50,883 nucleotides of DNA from the IMG/VR virus record IMGVR_UViG_3300042923_000161, positions 1 through 50,883 of that record; one strand, given 5' to 3'. Shown piece by piece: positions 31,634 through 38,005 of this stretch. How positions within the stretch are numbered: position 1 is the stretch's first letter; the number at the start of each line of letters is the position of its first letter. The notes beneath the pieces are model-generated. The model was not told the DNA's origin. It saw only the letters and a list, made by a program, of their open reading frames with translations, and did no database searches. A program made the translations under genes and the position numbers. Source of the stretch: a virus.

Positions 31634-31947
31634 AATGTCACCGCACATCTGTGGTCATCCCAAGCCCAGTTGCGGATGTAGATTAGATTCCGTTCAACTC
31701 TGGCAAAGTCCGTCACGGTTGAATCTGCTGGCATAACGTAGGTTACCCTGATGTCCCGATCTTCTGTGATGACTTCAATTACTGTTTCGTACTCTGGGAA
31801 CGGCGCACCCTTCAGCGCTTCAGCTACTGGAGCAATCAACGCTTGCTTTGTGGCTTTCAGGTTGATGAACTGCTTGCCTGTCTTCTTGCTGTCTTGACTT
31901 CTGAACAGATTGTCAAAGTGCTGCCTACAACTAATTATGGCTCTCAT
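31630..31947 (-). CDS. Protein of unknown function (105 aa)
   Basis: The product starts MRAIISCRQHFDNLFRSQDSKKTGKQ and has an alpha-beta pattern (YETVIEVITEDRDIRVTYVMPADS). An AGGAGGA site lies upstream. It overlaps the next gene by 4 bases. Not recognised. Confidence 0.66.
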   Translation of the reverse strand: MRAIISCRQHFDNLFRSQDSKKTGKQFINLKATKQALIAPVAEALKGAPFPEYETVIEVITEDRDIRVTYVMPADSTVTDFARVERNLIYIRNWAWDDHRCAVTL

Positions 31948-31959
31948 TGTCTATTCCTC

Positions 31960-32136
31960 CTATTTGAATGGGTTTGTCCAAGTGGTCCATTGCTTATGTG
32001 AGATAGCGTTGTTTGCGTACAGGTGGTTCGTGTGTTCGTTCCAATATCTGCGGCGTGTTGTTTTGGTGAGTCCCTTTGTATCATAAATAGCTTTGAACTC
32101 CTTCATCGCTTGCGCCTTGGTTATGAATGCTTTCAT
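31960..32136 (-). CDS. Small basic protein (58 aa)
   Basis: The frame overlaps the upstream stop (ATGA). It encodes MKAFITKAQAMKEFKAIYD and LTKTTRRRYWNEHTNHLYAN, a basic, aromatic product that could fold as a small helical bundle. No family recognised. Confidence 0.62.
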   Translation of the reverse strand: MKAFITKAQAMKEFKAIYDTKGLTKTTRRRYWNEHTNHLYANNAISHKQWTTWTNPFK

Positions 32137-32339
32137 TGTTCATTCCCCCCTCTGGTGGCGCGGATAGTTTCGTTGATGACTTTAAGTTCACTTTCCAGCT
32201 TGATGATTACGGTCACTACGGACAGCAGATCATCTCCAGTAATATCTGACATGGTGGTAAAGGACTGGAGTATCAACCGTTGTGTATGGATTTGTTTCTC
32301 GCGGTTGGCTTTCTTCTCCAGCAGTTGATCAAGTGTCAT
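32133..32339 (-). CDS. Small coiled-coil protein (68 aa)
   Basis: Start taken at ATG 32339 with AGGAGGA 8 bases upstream, just after the promoter at 32370-32398. The product (MTLDQLLEKKANREKQIHTQRLIL...LLSVVTVIIKLESELKVINETI) has two helices with heptad character. It is the first gene of the second early transcription unit. Function unknown. Confidence 0.68.
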   Translation of the reverse strand: MTLDQLLEKKANREKQIHTQRLILQSFTTMSDITGDDLLSVVTVIIKLESELKVINETIRATRGGNEQ

Positions 32340-32369
32340 TTTGCATTCCTCCTGTGTTTTCTTGCATTT

Positions 32370-32398
32370 AATATAACACGAACCGTGCATGTCTGCAA
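32370..32398 (-). promoter_or_regulatory. Leftward promoter (TTGCAG-17-TATATT)
   Basis: On the minus strand TTGCAG (32393-32398), a 17-base spacer and TATATT (32370-32375) precede the small coiled-coil gene. It starts the long early operon after the non-coding gap. Confidence 0.72.
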
Positions 32399-33017
32399 CC
32401 GTTACTTTGCGAATGTTTCAGGTTAACGGGTTCAAAGCTGACATGACTGTAAAAACTGGATACTGATGGCAATTTCTGCAACACTAATAGTGTTTCATGT
32501 TGCTGTAGGGTGTAACTTGTTTCCGAATTCATGTAAGCCAAGCGGGAATCCTGTAACATTTGGCGTGTTCACGTGTGTTGTTACGTTGTGGTGCTTTGTA
32601 AAATTAATAATGTTGCATTGAAAGTTGGAACGACTTATTACGGAAAAGATGAAAATTGGAAATTAGTTTCGGTTAAGCCAATCACCAAATCGCGGATGGC
32701 TCTCTCTAAAACCATAATGCATTGAAAACGAAAACCGTTATTTTCATTACTTTCATAGTGTTTTCATTGAATTTAGGTCTGTAGACCCCTTGTTTTCATG
32801 AAATGAGTTGATCCTTTCATTTCGTTTGCAATGAATTAGCTTTTTCAAAATTTGAAAATGAAAATCGGAAAATCGCTTACCTGTACCAAACTAACCGTTG
32901 TAACATAACTTAACCTAATAATAACCAATACTAATAATAATATACATAATAATAATAATAATAATAATAATAATCTTGATAATGTTCTATATAATGCTTT
33001 AGTGACTTACAGTATGA
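32399..33017. other. AT-rich non-coding region with phased TTTCAT motifs (candidate origin)
   Basis: About 620 bases show no convincing gene on either strand. Three TTTCAT motifs start at 32742, 32751 and 32762, about one helix turn apart, with two more at about 32795 and 32815. Inverted copies (ATGAAA) lie nearby at about 32648, 32798 and 32856. An AAT-repeat tract is at 32947. Iteron-like motifs beside an easily melted tract fit a replication origin, but this is inference. Confidence 0.4.
32947..32974. repeat. AAT trinucleotide repeat
   Basis: About nine uninterrupted AAT units, with a shorter ATA/AAT-rich lead-in from about 32931. It lies in the non-coding region and would melt easily. 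Such tracts also vary between reads through polymerase slippage. Confidence 0.9.
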
Positions 33018-33026
33018 AGCGAAAAA

Positions 33027-33054
33027 GAAGGGATTTTGTGATTCAAATCCCCTC
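33027..33054 (-). terminator. Leftward terminator after the first early operon
   Basis: GAGGGGATTT / AAATCCCTTC pair over 10 positions (one G-U) with an 8-base loop, and on the minus strand are followed by TTTTT. It ends the two-gene unit at 33070-33563. Confidence 0.75.
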
Positions 33055-33069
33055 TTTGCATTATTTGCA

Positions 33070-33399
33070 CTATTCTTCTTCGACCCACATACGCGCCGCT
33101 GCTTTGAGTAGGCACACGCCATCAGCCAAGCTTGTGGATGTGATGCCGATGTATGACAAGTGCTGTCTAGCTGCACCCGTTCTGCTGTCCCAATACTTCA
33201 ATGGGATGCTGTTCAAGTGCTCATCCGCAGCCAGTGCTGCTGTCATTGCATCTTTGCTTGCTGGCATGAGCGGTACAAGGTTGTGCAGCCCGATGTCATT
33301 GACCAGTGTTTCGTACTTCTCTTTATGCGTTATGTCCGTACCGTCAGCCTTGCGACCATATCCGTCCAAGTTCAGGTATTGCGCGATTGTTTTTCCCAT
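33070..33399 (-). CDS. Protein of unknown function (109 aa)
   Basis: The product begins MGKTIAQYLNLDGYGRKADG and contains ETLVNDIGLHNLVPLMPASKDAM and ARQHLSYIGITSTSLADGV. It is mostly helical. GGAGGT lies upstream and the start overlaps the previous stop by one base (TAATG). As one of the first genes expressed after infection it may act on the host, but no family is recognised. Confidence 0.7.
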   Translation of the reverse strand: MGKTIAQYLNLDGYGRKADGTDITHKEKYETLVNDIGLHNLVPLMPASKDAMTAALAADEHLNSIPLKYWDSRTGAARQHLSYIGITSTSLADGVCLLKAAARMWVEEE

Positions 33400-33563
33400 T
33401 AGTTGTTACCTCCAGTGTATTTGAGTTTGGATGTCTTGAACGACTTAGTGTACTTGCCTGTGAACATTGGCTCATGTTCCTTCATTACCTTGCGATCCAC
33501 GCTGATGATCATTGCAGCAGCTATTGCGCCAAGCAGCACGATGATTCCGATGTTAATTAACAT
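33399..33563 (-). CDS. Single-span membrane protein, first early gene (54 aa)
   Basis: An AGGAGGA site 7 bases upstream gives a strong start. One hydrophobic span (INIGIIVLLGAIAAAMIIS) is followed by a basic cytoplasmic tail (DRKVMKEHEP...KTSKLKYTGG). It is the first gene of the leftward arm, behind a 275-nt structured leader and two promoters. Function unknown. Confidence 0.68.
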   Translation of the reverse strand: MLINIGIIVLLGAIAAAMIISVDRKVMKEHEPMFTGKYTKSFKTSKLKYTGGNN

Positions 33564-33582
33564 TGTTTATTCCTCCTATTAG

Positions 33583-33858
33583 GTTATGTACTGGGCTTGA
33601 AGCCCATTCCAACCGCTGATGCTTCAGCAGATCGAATGGAATTCAAATCCGTTAGCCCCAACGCGCCCTCTGTACCAGATGCCTAATCCGGTAACCTCAT
33701 GTAGCGCGTCACGCTTACCATCTGATAACGGGGTTTGGTCATGTCCCGGCTGATATCTACTCCAGCTTATTGATGTCTTGCACGTTTACAGTAATGTTGC
33801 TGTGGGATTCACGCTTCACCCACGTTCCAGTACGTTGTTTCTGCGTTCCTTACTTGAT
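33583..33858 (-). ncRNA. Long structured 5' leader of the early operon (candidate novel RNA)
   Basis: From the likely start near 33858 to the ribosome site there are about 275 nt with no gene. Helices on the minus strand: CAGAUG / CAUCUG (33724-33719 with 33681-33676); GUAA / UUAC inside it; GCG / CGC with a UGA loop; AUUCCA / UGGAAU (33642-33637 with 33611-33606) enclosing GCUGA-AGCA-UCAGC; and GGGCU-UCA-AGCCC (33605-33593). ACGCGC (33709-33704) can also pair with GCGCGU (33666-33661), giving a pseudoknot or switch. No known riboswitch class recognised. Confidence 0.55.
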
Positions 33859-33864
33859 GTACTT

Positions 33865-33894
33865 AGTATAGCACATCCGGCTTACCTGTGTCAA
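33865..33894 (-). promoter_or_regulatory. Leftward early promoter, proximal (TTGACA-18-TATACT)
   Basis: Minus strand: TTGACA (33889-33894), 18-base spacer ending TGC, TATACT (33865-33870), an extended -10. It is a near copy of the promoter 85 bases upstream. Confidence 0.85.
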
Positions 33895-33949
33895 CACTTT
33901 GTTTGAAACATTTTTGTGTGTGTTTCGTGTTGCTCTTGTTTCTATAACT

Positions 33950-33979
33950 AATATAGCACATGGCGCTTATGTGTGTCAA
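33950..33979 (-). promoter_or_regulatory. Leftward early promoter, distal (TTGACA-18-TATATT)
   Basis: Minus strand: TTGACA (33974-33979), 18-base spacer ending TGC, TATATT (33950-33955). The bases AGTGTTGACACA and ATGTGCTATA are shared with the proximal promoter, so one arose by duplication of the other. Confidence 0.85.
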
Positions 33980-34305
33980 CACTTTTGTTTCATCAATAAT
34001 AGGATATCCCATAAGGCATGTATGTATGCATGTGTGCAGTGCGTGCGCGCGTTAGTGTGGTGGTGTGTGGCAGCGTGTAGACAGGGCACAGGCAGGGGGT
34101 GGGGTGGTGCCGCGTCAACGCGTCAGTGCGGTGCAGCATGGGTGTAGGGACAAGAATCGGTGTGCTGCGGTTACGTGCGGGTCAGGGCGGGGCGGGGAAG
34201 TTCTGGCAAACACACCCCCGTGTACCCCTGAAAAAGTTAGACCAGTAACATCCACTCTGTTCCACCCAAGCCCCCAACAACCCAGAATAAATTCCCAAAT
34301 AATCG
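33980..34305. other. Non-coding control region, G-rich on the plus strand
   Basis: About 325 bases between the divergent promoters have no convincing gene. Strand bias is strong: G on the plus strand to about 34200, then C-rich. It contains GT/GC-rich runs, CGCGTCAACGCG (a short dyad near 34110) and a G-quadruplex motif at 34179-34197. It could hold regulator sites, an origin or a packaging signal. Confidence 0.45.
34179..34197 (+). other. G-quadruplex motif
   Basis: GGG-TCA-GGG-C-GGGG-C-GGGG fits the G3+ four-tract rule with loops of 3, 1 and 1 bases, which are short and favour stable folding. It lies between the divergent promoters. Confidence 0.65.
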
Positions 34306-34335
34306 TGGACAACCCCTCCATGTACATGCTATACT
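34306..34335 (+). promoter_or_regulatory. Rightward promoter (TGGACA-18-TATACT)
   Basis: TGGACA (34306-34311), an 18-base spacer ending ATGTACATGC and TATACT (34330-34335) make an extended -10 promoter of the same build as the two leftward early promoters. It would drive the rightward small-gene and packaging operon. Confidence 0.78.
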
Positions 34336-34373
34336 ATGTTTAATAAGACGTACATCAATAAAGGAGGTGCCGA

Positions 34374-34622
34374 ATGAGTAGCTTATTACCAAGGAACTTG
34401 AATTTTGGGGAAGCACTTCAGCAATTGAAAGACGGGAAGAAACTGACCCGTGAAGGCTGGAATGGAAAGCATCTGTTTGTCGAACTGACAGGTGGAACTA
34501 CATGGGACTTTCTGACCGTTGAACCGTTCTTTGTAATCAACAACCATAAAGGGACGCTAAACACTTGGGTTCCATCTAACACTGACATTCTCGCAGCAGA
34601 CTGGATGGTGGTATCCAAATGA
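34374..34622 (+). CDS. DUF2829-type protein (82 aa)
   Basis: The sequence NFGEALQQLKDGKKLTREGWNG and the ending WVPSNTDILAADWMVV are the signature of DUF2829, small phage and bacterial proteins of unknown function. AAAGGAGG lies upstream. It is the first gene of the rightward operon and overlaps the next by 4 bases. Confidence 0.85.
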   Translation: MSSLLPRNLNFGEALQQLKDGKKLTREGWNGKHLFVELTGGTTWDFLTVEPFFVINNHKGTLNTWVPSNTDILAADWMVVSK

Positions 34623-34795
34623 TTGGAAAGTTCATAGTAGGCCCGGACGACTTCCTAATTACCATCAACCACCCTAATGGGAAACACGCTAGAATGAGTG
34701 TTCCAGCAAGTTACATGAGAGAAATACCACCGGAAGAAATCGGTCTGGATGTTTTGCAAACCATCGAAGCGTTGGAAAGAGAGGAATCAAAATGA
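34619..34795 (+). CDS. Small protein of unknown function (58 aa)
   Basis: Overlaps both neighbours by 4 bases (ATGA), a clear sign of coupled translation. The product (MIGKFIVGPDDFLITINHPNGKHARM...EIGLDVLQTIEAL) has a beta-type N-terminus and a C-terminal helix. Not recognised. Confidence 0.65.
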   Translation: MIGKFIVGPDDFLITINHPNGKHARMSVPASYMREIPPEEIGLDVLQTIEALEREESK

Positions 34796-34953
34796 TTGAG
34801 GTCGTCATCCGTGACTCAAGGCTAATCAAAGGCGTAGCCATGCAGGTTCATGAACACTTGATCCTAGACAACCCGGAAATAGCCATCAAGAATCTTCAGG
34901 CGTGGGTAGCCAGAGAAGTACGCAAGATGCTGGAAGAGAGGAACGCCGAATGA
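34792..34953 (+). CDS. Small protein of unknown function (53 aa)
   Basis: ATGA overlaps on both sides. The product (MIEVVIRDSRLIKGVAMQVHEHLI...LQAWVAREVRKMLEERNAE) starts with a strand and ends in an amphipathic helix. Not recognised. Confidence 0.65.
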   Translation: MIEVVIRDSRLIKGVAMQVHEHLILDNPEIAIKNLQAWVAREVRKMLEERNAE

Positions 34954-35495
34954 GATGGTTCAAACGCAAGCCCAAAACCAGCTACGCCGACATCCTGAAC
35001 CCTATATCACTATCTGAAATGCTGAAGGAGGAATCACCCATGACAGAGAAAACAGAAGAAAAGAATCCGTTCAACCCGTATGATTACGGAGGGAGTTTCA
35101 TCAATTGGCTTGCAACGCCAGAAGAAATAGAACAACTCAGGGTCACGAAGAGTGAACGAGAGTATGACGAAACCATGGGTAAGATCAAGCACCTCAGAAA
35201 CGTCAAGATTGAAGCGGAAGCCGCAAGAGAAGCAGCCATCGCAGCGGAAAAGGCCAAGACTCATTGGGCGACAGTCGAACTGTACAATGGGCGTAGGTTC
35301 GAAGCAGAAGCTGAAAAGCTGGACGCTTTCATGAACGCCATGAACCAAACGCACAGCTTCCATGATTTAAAGATGGTACCGCTGCACACGTTTCAGGACG
35401 GTGTAATGTTAGTTAGACTGAAAGAGATTTTCACCATCAACTTCACAGTAGAATACATGGAAGCGAGGGAAGCAGCCAATGAAGACAAGTTCTAA
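34950..35495 (+). CDS. Helical protein of unknown function, two possible starts (181 or 151 aa)
   Basis: Start taken at ATG 34950 (ATGA overlap, GAGAGG upstream). An in-frame ATG at 35040 has a better site (AAGGAGGA, 7 bases away) and would give 151 residues, so both forms may be made. The product contains an Ala/Glu-rich coiled coil (KIEAEAAREAAIAAEKAKTHW) and a beta-type C-terminus. Not recognised. Confidence 0.68.
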   Translation: MRWFKRKPKTSYADILNPISLSEMLKEESPMTEKTEEKNPFNPYDYGGSFINWLATPEEIEQLRVTKSEREYDETMGKIKHLRNVKIEAEAAREAAIAAEKAKTHWATVELYNGRRFEAEAEKLDAFMNAMNQTHSFHDLKMVPLHTFQDGVMLVRLKEIFTINFTVEYMEAREAANEDKF

Positions 35496-35727
35496 CCAAA
35501 CACGAATTAAGGTAACCATTGAGATCGGACTGGGACAAGCTGCCATAGCGTATCTTCCAGCCGATACCACGCACCTGAGCCGCAACAACGTGGAGACGAT
35601 AGAGGACACAATCGCCCAAGCACGCCGCAGACCCGAACCCATTCCAGAAGGTTTGCGCTACTCAGAGCACTGGAGAAGTCTTGCGAGTTCCATACCCCAC
35701 ACACCCAAGGAGGATGAAAGCGAATGA
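35479..35727 (+). CDS. Protein of unknown function (82 aa)
   Basis: Overlaps the previous gene by 17 bases. The product (RIKVTIEIGLGQAAIAYLPADT...GLRYSEHWRSLASSIPHTPKEDESE) has a strand-rich start and an acidic tail. Not recognised. Confidence 0.62.
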   Translation: MKTSSNQTRIKVTIEIGLGQAAIAYLPADTTHLSRNNVETIEDTIAQARRRPEPIPEGLRYSEHWRSLASSIPHTPKEDESE

Positions 35728-36101
35728 GCCAAACACCATCAATCGGACGTGTCGTTCACTACCAACGCTACGGAACACCGGGAGGGGAACACAAAGCAGA
35801 GCCAAGCCCGGCGATCATCACACGCATTGTTGACGCTGAAGCCGGGATCGTTGACGCAGTCGTGTTCAACCCAACCGGACAGTACTTCAGCCAAAACCTA
35901 CAGCACTCTTCAGAACCTAAACCGGGTTGCTGGAACTGGCCCCCGTTCGTACCGCCAATCGGCAAGAAGCCCGATCCGAAACCCGTTCCAACTAGGGGTG
36001 ACGTGATATTGACTCTAAACAGATACTTTTATTCAACGCAGTTGGATGTGCATCTTGCCACAGACGCAATCATGGAACTGTTTGAGGACTTCCTAAAGTG
36101 A
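35724..36101 (+). CDS. Phage protein with GRVVHY motif (125 aa)
   Basis: The start (IGRVVHYQRYGTPGGEH, PAIITRIVD, VVFNPTGQYF, GCWNWPP) matches a common small phage protein family of beta type with no known role. The last 40 residues are a helical extension. AAGGAGG lies upstream; it overlaps the next gene by 4 bases. Confidence 0.75.
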   Translation: MSQTPSIGRVVHYQRYGTPGGEHKAEPSPAIITRIVDAEAGIVDAVVFNPTGQYFSQNLQHSSEPKPGCWNWPPFVPPIGKKPDPKPVPTRGDVILTLNRYFYSTQLDVHLATDAIMELFEDFLK

Positions 36102-36718
36102 CCGCATACATTACACCAGAACAATACGCTCAGGCCCTTGAAAACGGAGTGTCTGAGCGTATGCTATACGCACGGGTAAATTACCACGGATGGGATATAG
36201 AACAGGCCATACAGCAAGAACCCGGCAAGCCAAGGAAGGGTGTAAAGTACGGCGCAAGGACAAGTACCGATGATATGTGGTATTATGTGGCAAAGGAACG
36301 TGGGATCAGCCCACAAACGTACCATAAGCGCCGCAAGCGCGGGTGGACACCAGAAATGGCAGCTACCGAACCACTCATTACGAAGTTTCACAAGAAAGAT
36401 GACAAATGGAGGTATTTAGACCCTATGGGAGACAACATTCAGCGTGGAGATATCGTCAGATTCCGGTCAACAGGACCAAACCCAACGTACTTGGAGGGAG
36501 AAGCACTCCTTTTCATTCCAGCAGGTAAAGACGTTTATGACGACATAACAACCATGGCAGAGATAGCCGAACTTCCGGTACGCCGCCGCAGATTCCAGCC
36601 CATCAACACCCGGTCCAACCGCTACATCGTAGGCGTTCACCGTACAGGCAAGGACGGCAGCAAGATCAACACCATCGACTACTACGCACCAGTCGCAGAA
36701 AGGGTGGAAAAGGCATGA
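36098..36718 (+). CDS. Protein with helix-turn-helix-like repeats (206 aa)
   Basis: The frame opens with GTG or ATG in an ATGA-like overlap. Repeats ALENGVSERMLYARVNYHGWDIEQAI and ERGISPQTYHKRRKRGWTPEMAAT share their layout with the 116-residue product at 9695-10045. A C-terminal domain (about 105-206) contains MGDNIQRGDIVRFRSTGPNPTYLEG, beta-rich, absent from the paralogue. DNA binding is plausible. Confidence 0.72.
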   Translation: MTAYITPEQYAQALENGVSERMLYARVNYHGWDIEQAIQQEPGKPRKGVKYGARTSTDDMWYYVAKERGISPQTYHKRRKRGWTPEMAATEPLITKFHKKDDKWRYLDPMGDNIQRGDIVRFRSTGPNPTYLEGEALLFIPAGKDVYDDITTMAEIAELPVRRRRFQPINTRSNRYIVGVHRTGKDGSKINTIDYYAPVAERVEKA

Positions 36719-37143
36719 AATACGTTATCAGCATTCAACGAATGCATGACGGTGAAAAGGTAGCGCACATGTTTGACGATTACGAAGTTTCTGAATCCAA
36801 CATTGACGTAATCGCAATGCGCGCCAACGAACTTTGGAAAGCGGTCAACTTGCTGCCTGAGAAGAAGCTAGAAACCATGGAAGACTGGCTGACTAAACAA
36901 GGCCGGGAATCTATGGAACGCCACCGTGCCAAGCAAATTCTATACCCATCGAATCCAGTCGAAGATACACCGTTCATGAAGAGACTTCGGGAAATGGCTA
37001 AAATGACACCGTACCAGCGAGAAGCACACCAGAAAATGGAACGTTTGCAGCGGGAAGGTTTTGAATTTAAATTTACCCAACAAACCCTAAATACCTTCGA
37101 AGAAAGCGGTGATAACAATGGCAACGATCCCCAAACTGACTGA
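36715..37143 (+). CDS. Protein of unknown function (142 aa)
   Basis: Overlaps the previous gene by 4 bases. A short alpha-beta N-terminus (MKYVISIQRMHDGEKVAHMFDDYE) is followed by charged helices (RLREMAKMTPYQREAHQKMERLQREG). Not recognised. Confidence 0.65.
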   Translation: MKYVISIQRMHDGEKVAHMFDDYEVSESNIDVIAMRANELWKAVNLLPEKKLETMEDWLTKQGRESMERHRAKQILYPSNPVEDTPFMKRLREMAKMTPYQREAHQKMERLQREGFEFKFTQQTLNTFEESGDNNGNDPQTD

Positions 37144-37546
37144 GATGTTACAGAACTCACCAATCTACACAGACCCAACACATGACGATTACGTGCCGCT
37201 GGACAAGCAGCACGTTTTCTTGCGCTTGGCAGAACAGTTCCAATCAAAGCAAAGTTCCATGTACATGGACGCAGAGGAATTGGAACAAGAATTTGCAATC
37301 GGAGACGCTAACTTGTGGGAAGAGTTCCTGAACCTTGACCCGGTGCTGCTGTACTCCACAGCGAGAACAAAACGTATGGCGGCTGTCAAGTCCAGAAAGT
37401 CCATGAAGAACCTGCAACGCGCAGCCGATAGTGGCGATGTCCGGGCGATCCAGTACCTGAACGAAGTGTCCGGTATCCTTCAGGCCCAAGACGGCGCGAA
37501 ACTGATCGTGCTGACCACAGTACCCAGACCGGGGCTGAAACCATGA
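37118..37546 (+). CDS. Possible terminase small subunit (142 aa)
   Basis: Start taken at ATG 37118; an earlier GTG at 37109 is possible. The product is helical with a basic middle (YSTARTKRMAAVKSRKSMKNLQ) and a C-terminal segment (GDVRAIQYLNEVSGILQAQ). Its size, helical nature and place a few small genes upstream of the large terminase fit a small terminase subunit. No family motif is certain, so this is position-based. Confidence 0.45.
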   Translation: MATIPKLTEMLQNSPIYTDPTHDDYVPLDKQHVFLRLAEQFQSKQSSMYMDAEELEQEFAIGDANLWEEFLNLDPVLLYSTARTKRMAAVKSRKSMKNLQRAADSGDVRAIQYLNEVSGILQAQDGAKLIVLTTVPRPGLKP

Positions 37547-37632
37547 TCGAACTTATTGGTTCTATTTTCATCTTTTTCATATTCGTTATATTATTGGTTG
37601 GACCAAACGACAAAGGGGATGGCAGAAGATGA
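37543..37632 (+). CDS. Membrane peptide (29 aa)
   Basis: ATGA overlaps on both sides. The product is one very hydrophobic span (IGSIFIFFIFVILLVG) and a charged tail (PNDKGDGRR). Not recognised. Confidence 0.5.
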   Translation: MIELIGSIFIFFIFVILLVGPNDKGDGRR

Positions 37633-37856
37633 AGGAAACACTGCGCTACACATACGTATATTCGGTTTTGTCCACAGGTGAAACGTCCGAATTTAGCCAG
37701 ATGGCAACAAGCAAGGAAGAAGCCGCTGAGTTGATTGTCCCACGTATCGCTGATCTGGAATTCACGGACGAATCAGATATCAAGTTGGGTGATCTGATCA
37801 ACATTGACAAGAAGATCGGGGACAACTACATCACGTGCGAAGGTTGCGCTTCATGA
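37629..37856 (+). CDS. Protein of unknown function (75 aa)
   Basis: The product (KETLRYTYVYSVLSTGETSEFSQMATSKEEAAELIV...IGDNYITCEGCAS) is an alpha-beta protein ending in a Cys pair. Overlaps both neighbours by 4 bases. Not recognised. Confidence 0.65.
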   Translation: MKETLRYTYVYSVLSTGETSEFSQMATSKEEAAELIVPRIADLEFTDESDIKLGDLINIDKKIGDNYITCEGCAS

Positions 37857-38005
37857 TAGCCACAATACTGGTTATCGGGTTGATGGGATCAGTATACATG
37901 TACTGGTTCCTTAGCATGTTGGAAACGGATCGTAAAAACGCTGAATGGTTGCGTGACGAAATGAAAAAGACATGCTATGATGAGGGAAAAGGGGATGAGA
38001 AATAA
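37853..38005 (+). CDS. Single-span membrane protein (50 aa)
   Basis: An N-terminal hydrophobic span (MIATILVIGLMGSVYMYWFLSML) precedes a charged helix. It overlaps the next ATG by one base (TAATG). Not recognised. Confidence 0.58.
   Translation: MIATILVIGLMGSVYMYWFLSMLETDRKNAEWLRDEMKKTCYDEGKGDEK

Noticed and set aside
32931-32974. CRISPR-like or satellite repeat
   Set aside because: It is a simple AAT microsatellite with no spacers and no neighbouring cas genes.
33593-33660. Possible tRNA on the plus strand (GGGCTTG ... TTAGCCCCA with a T-arm-like ATTCAAA loop)
   Set aside because: Only 5 of 7 acceptor pairs form, there is no proper D-arm with GG, and the central hairpin has a 4-base loop rather than a 7-base anticodon loop. 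The segment is better explained as part of the minus-strand leader RNA.
34065-34343. 92-residue plus-strand frame in the control region
   Set aside because: It crosses the G-quadruplex and the rightward promoter, has no ribosome site, and its composition only mirrors the G- and C-rich bias.
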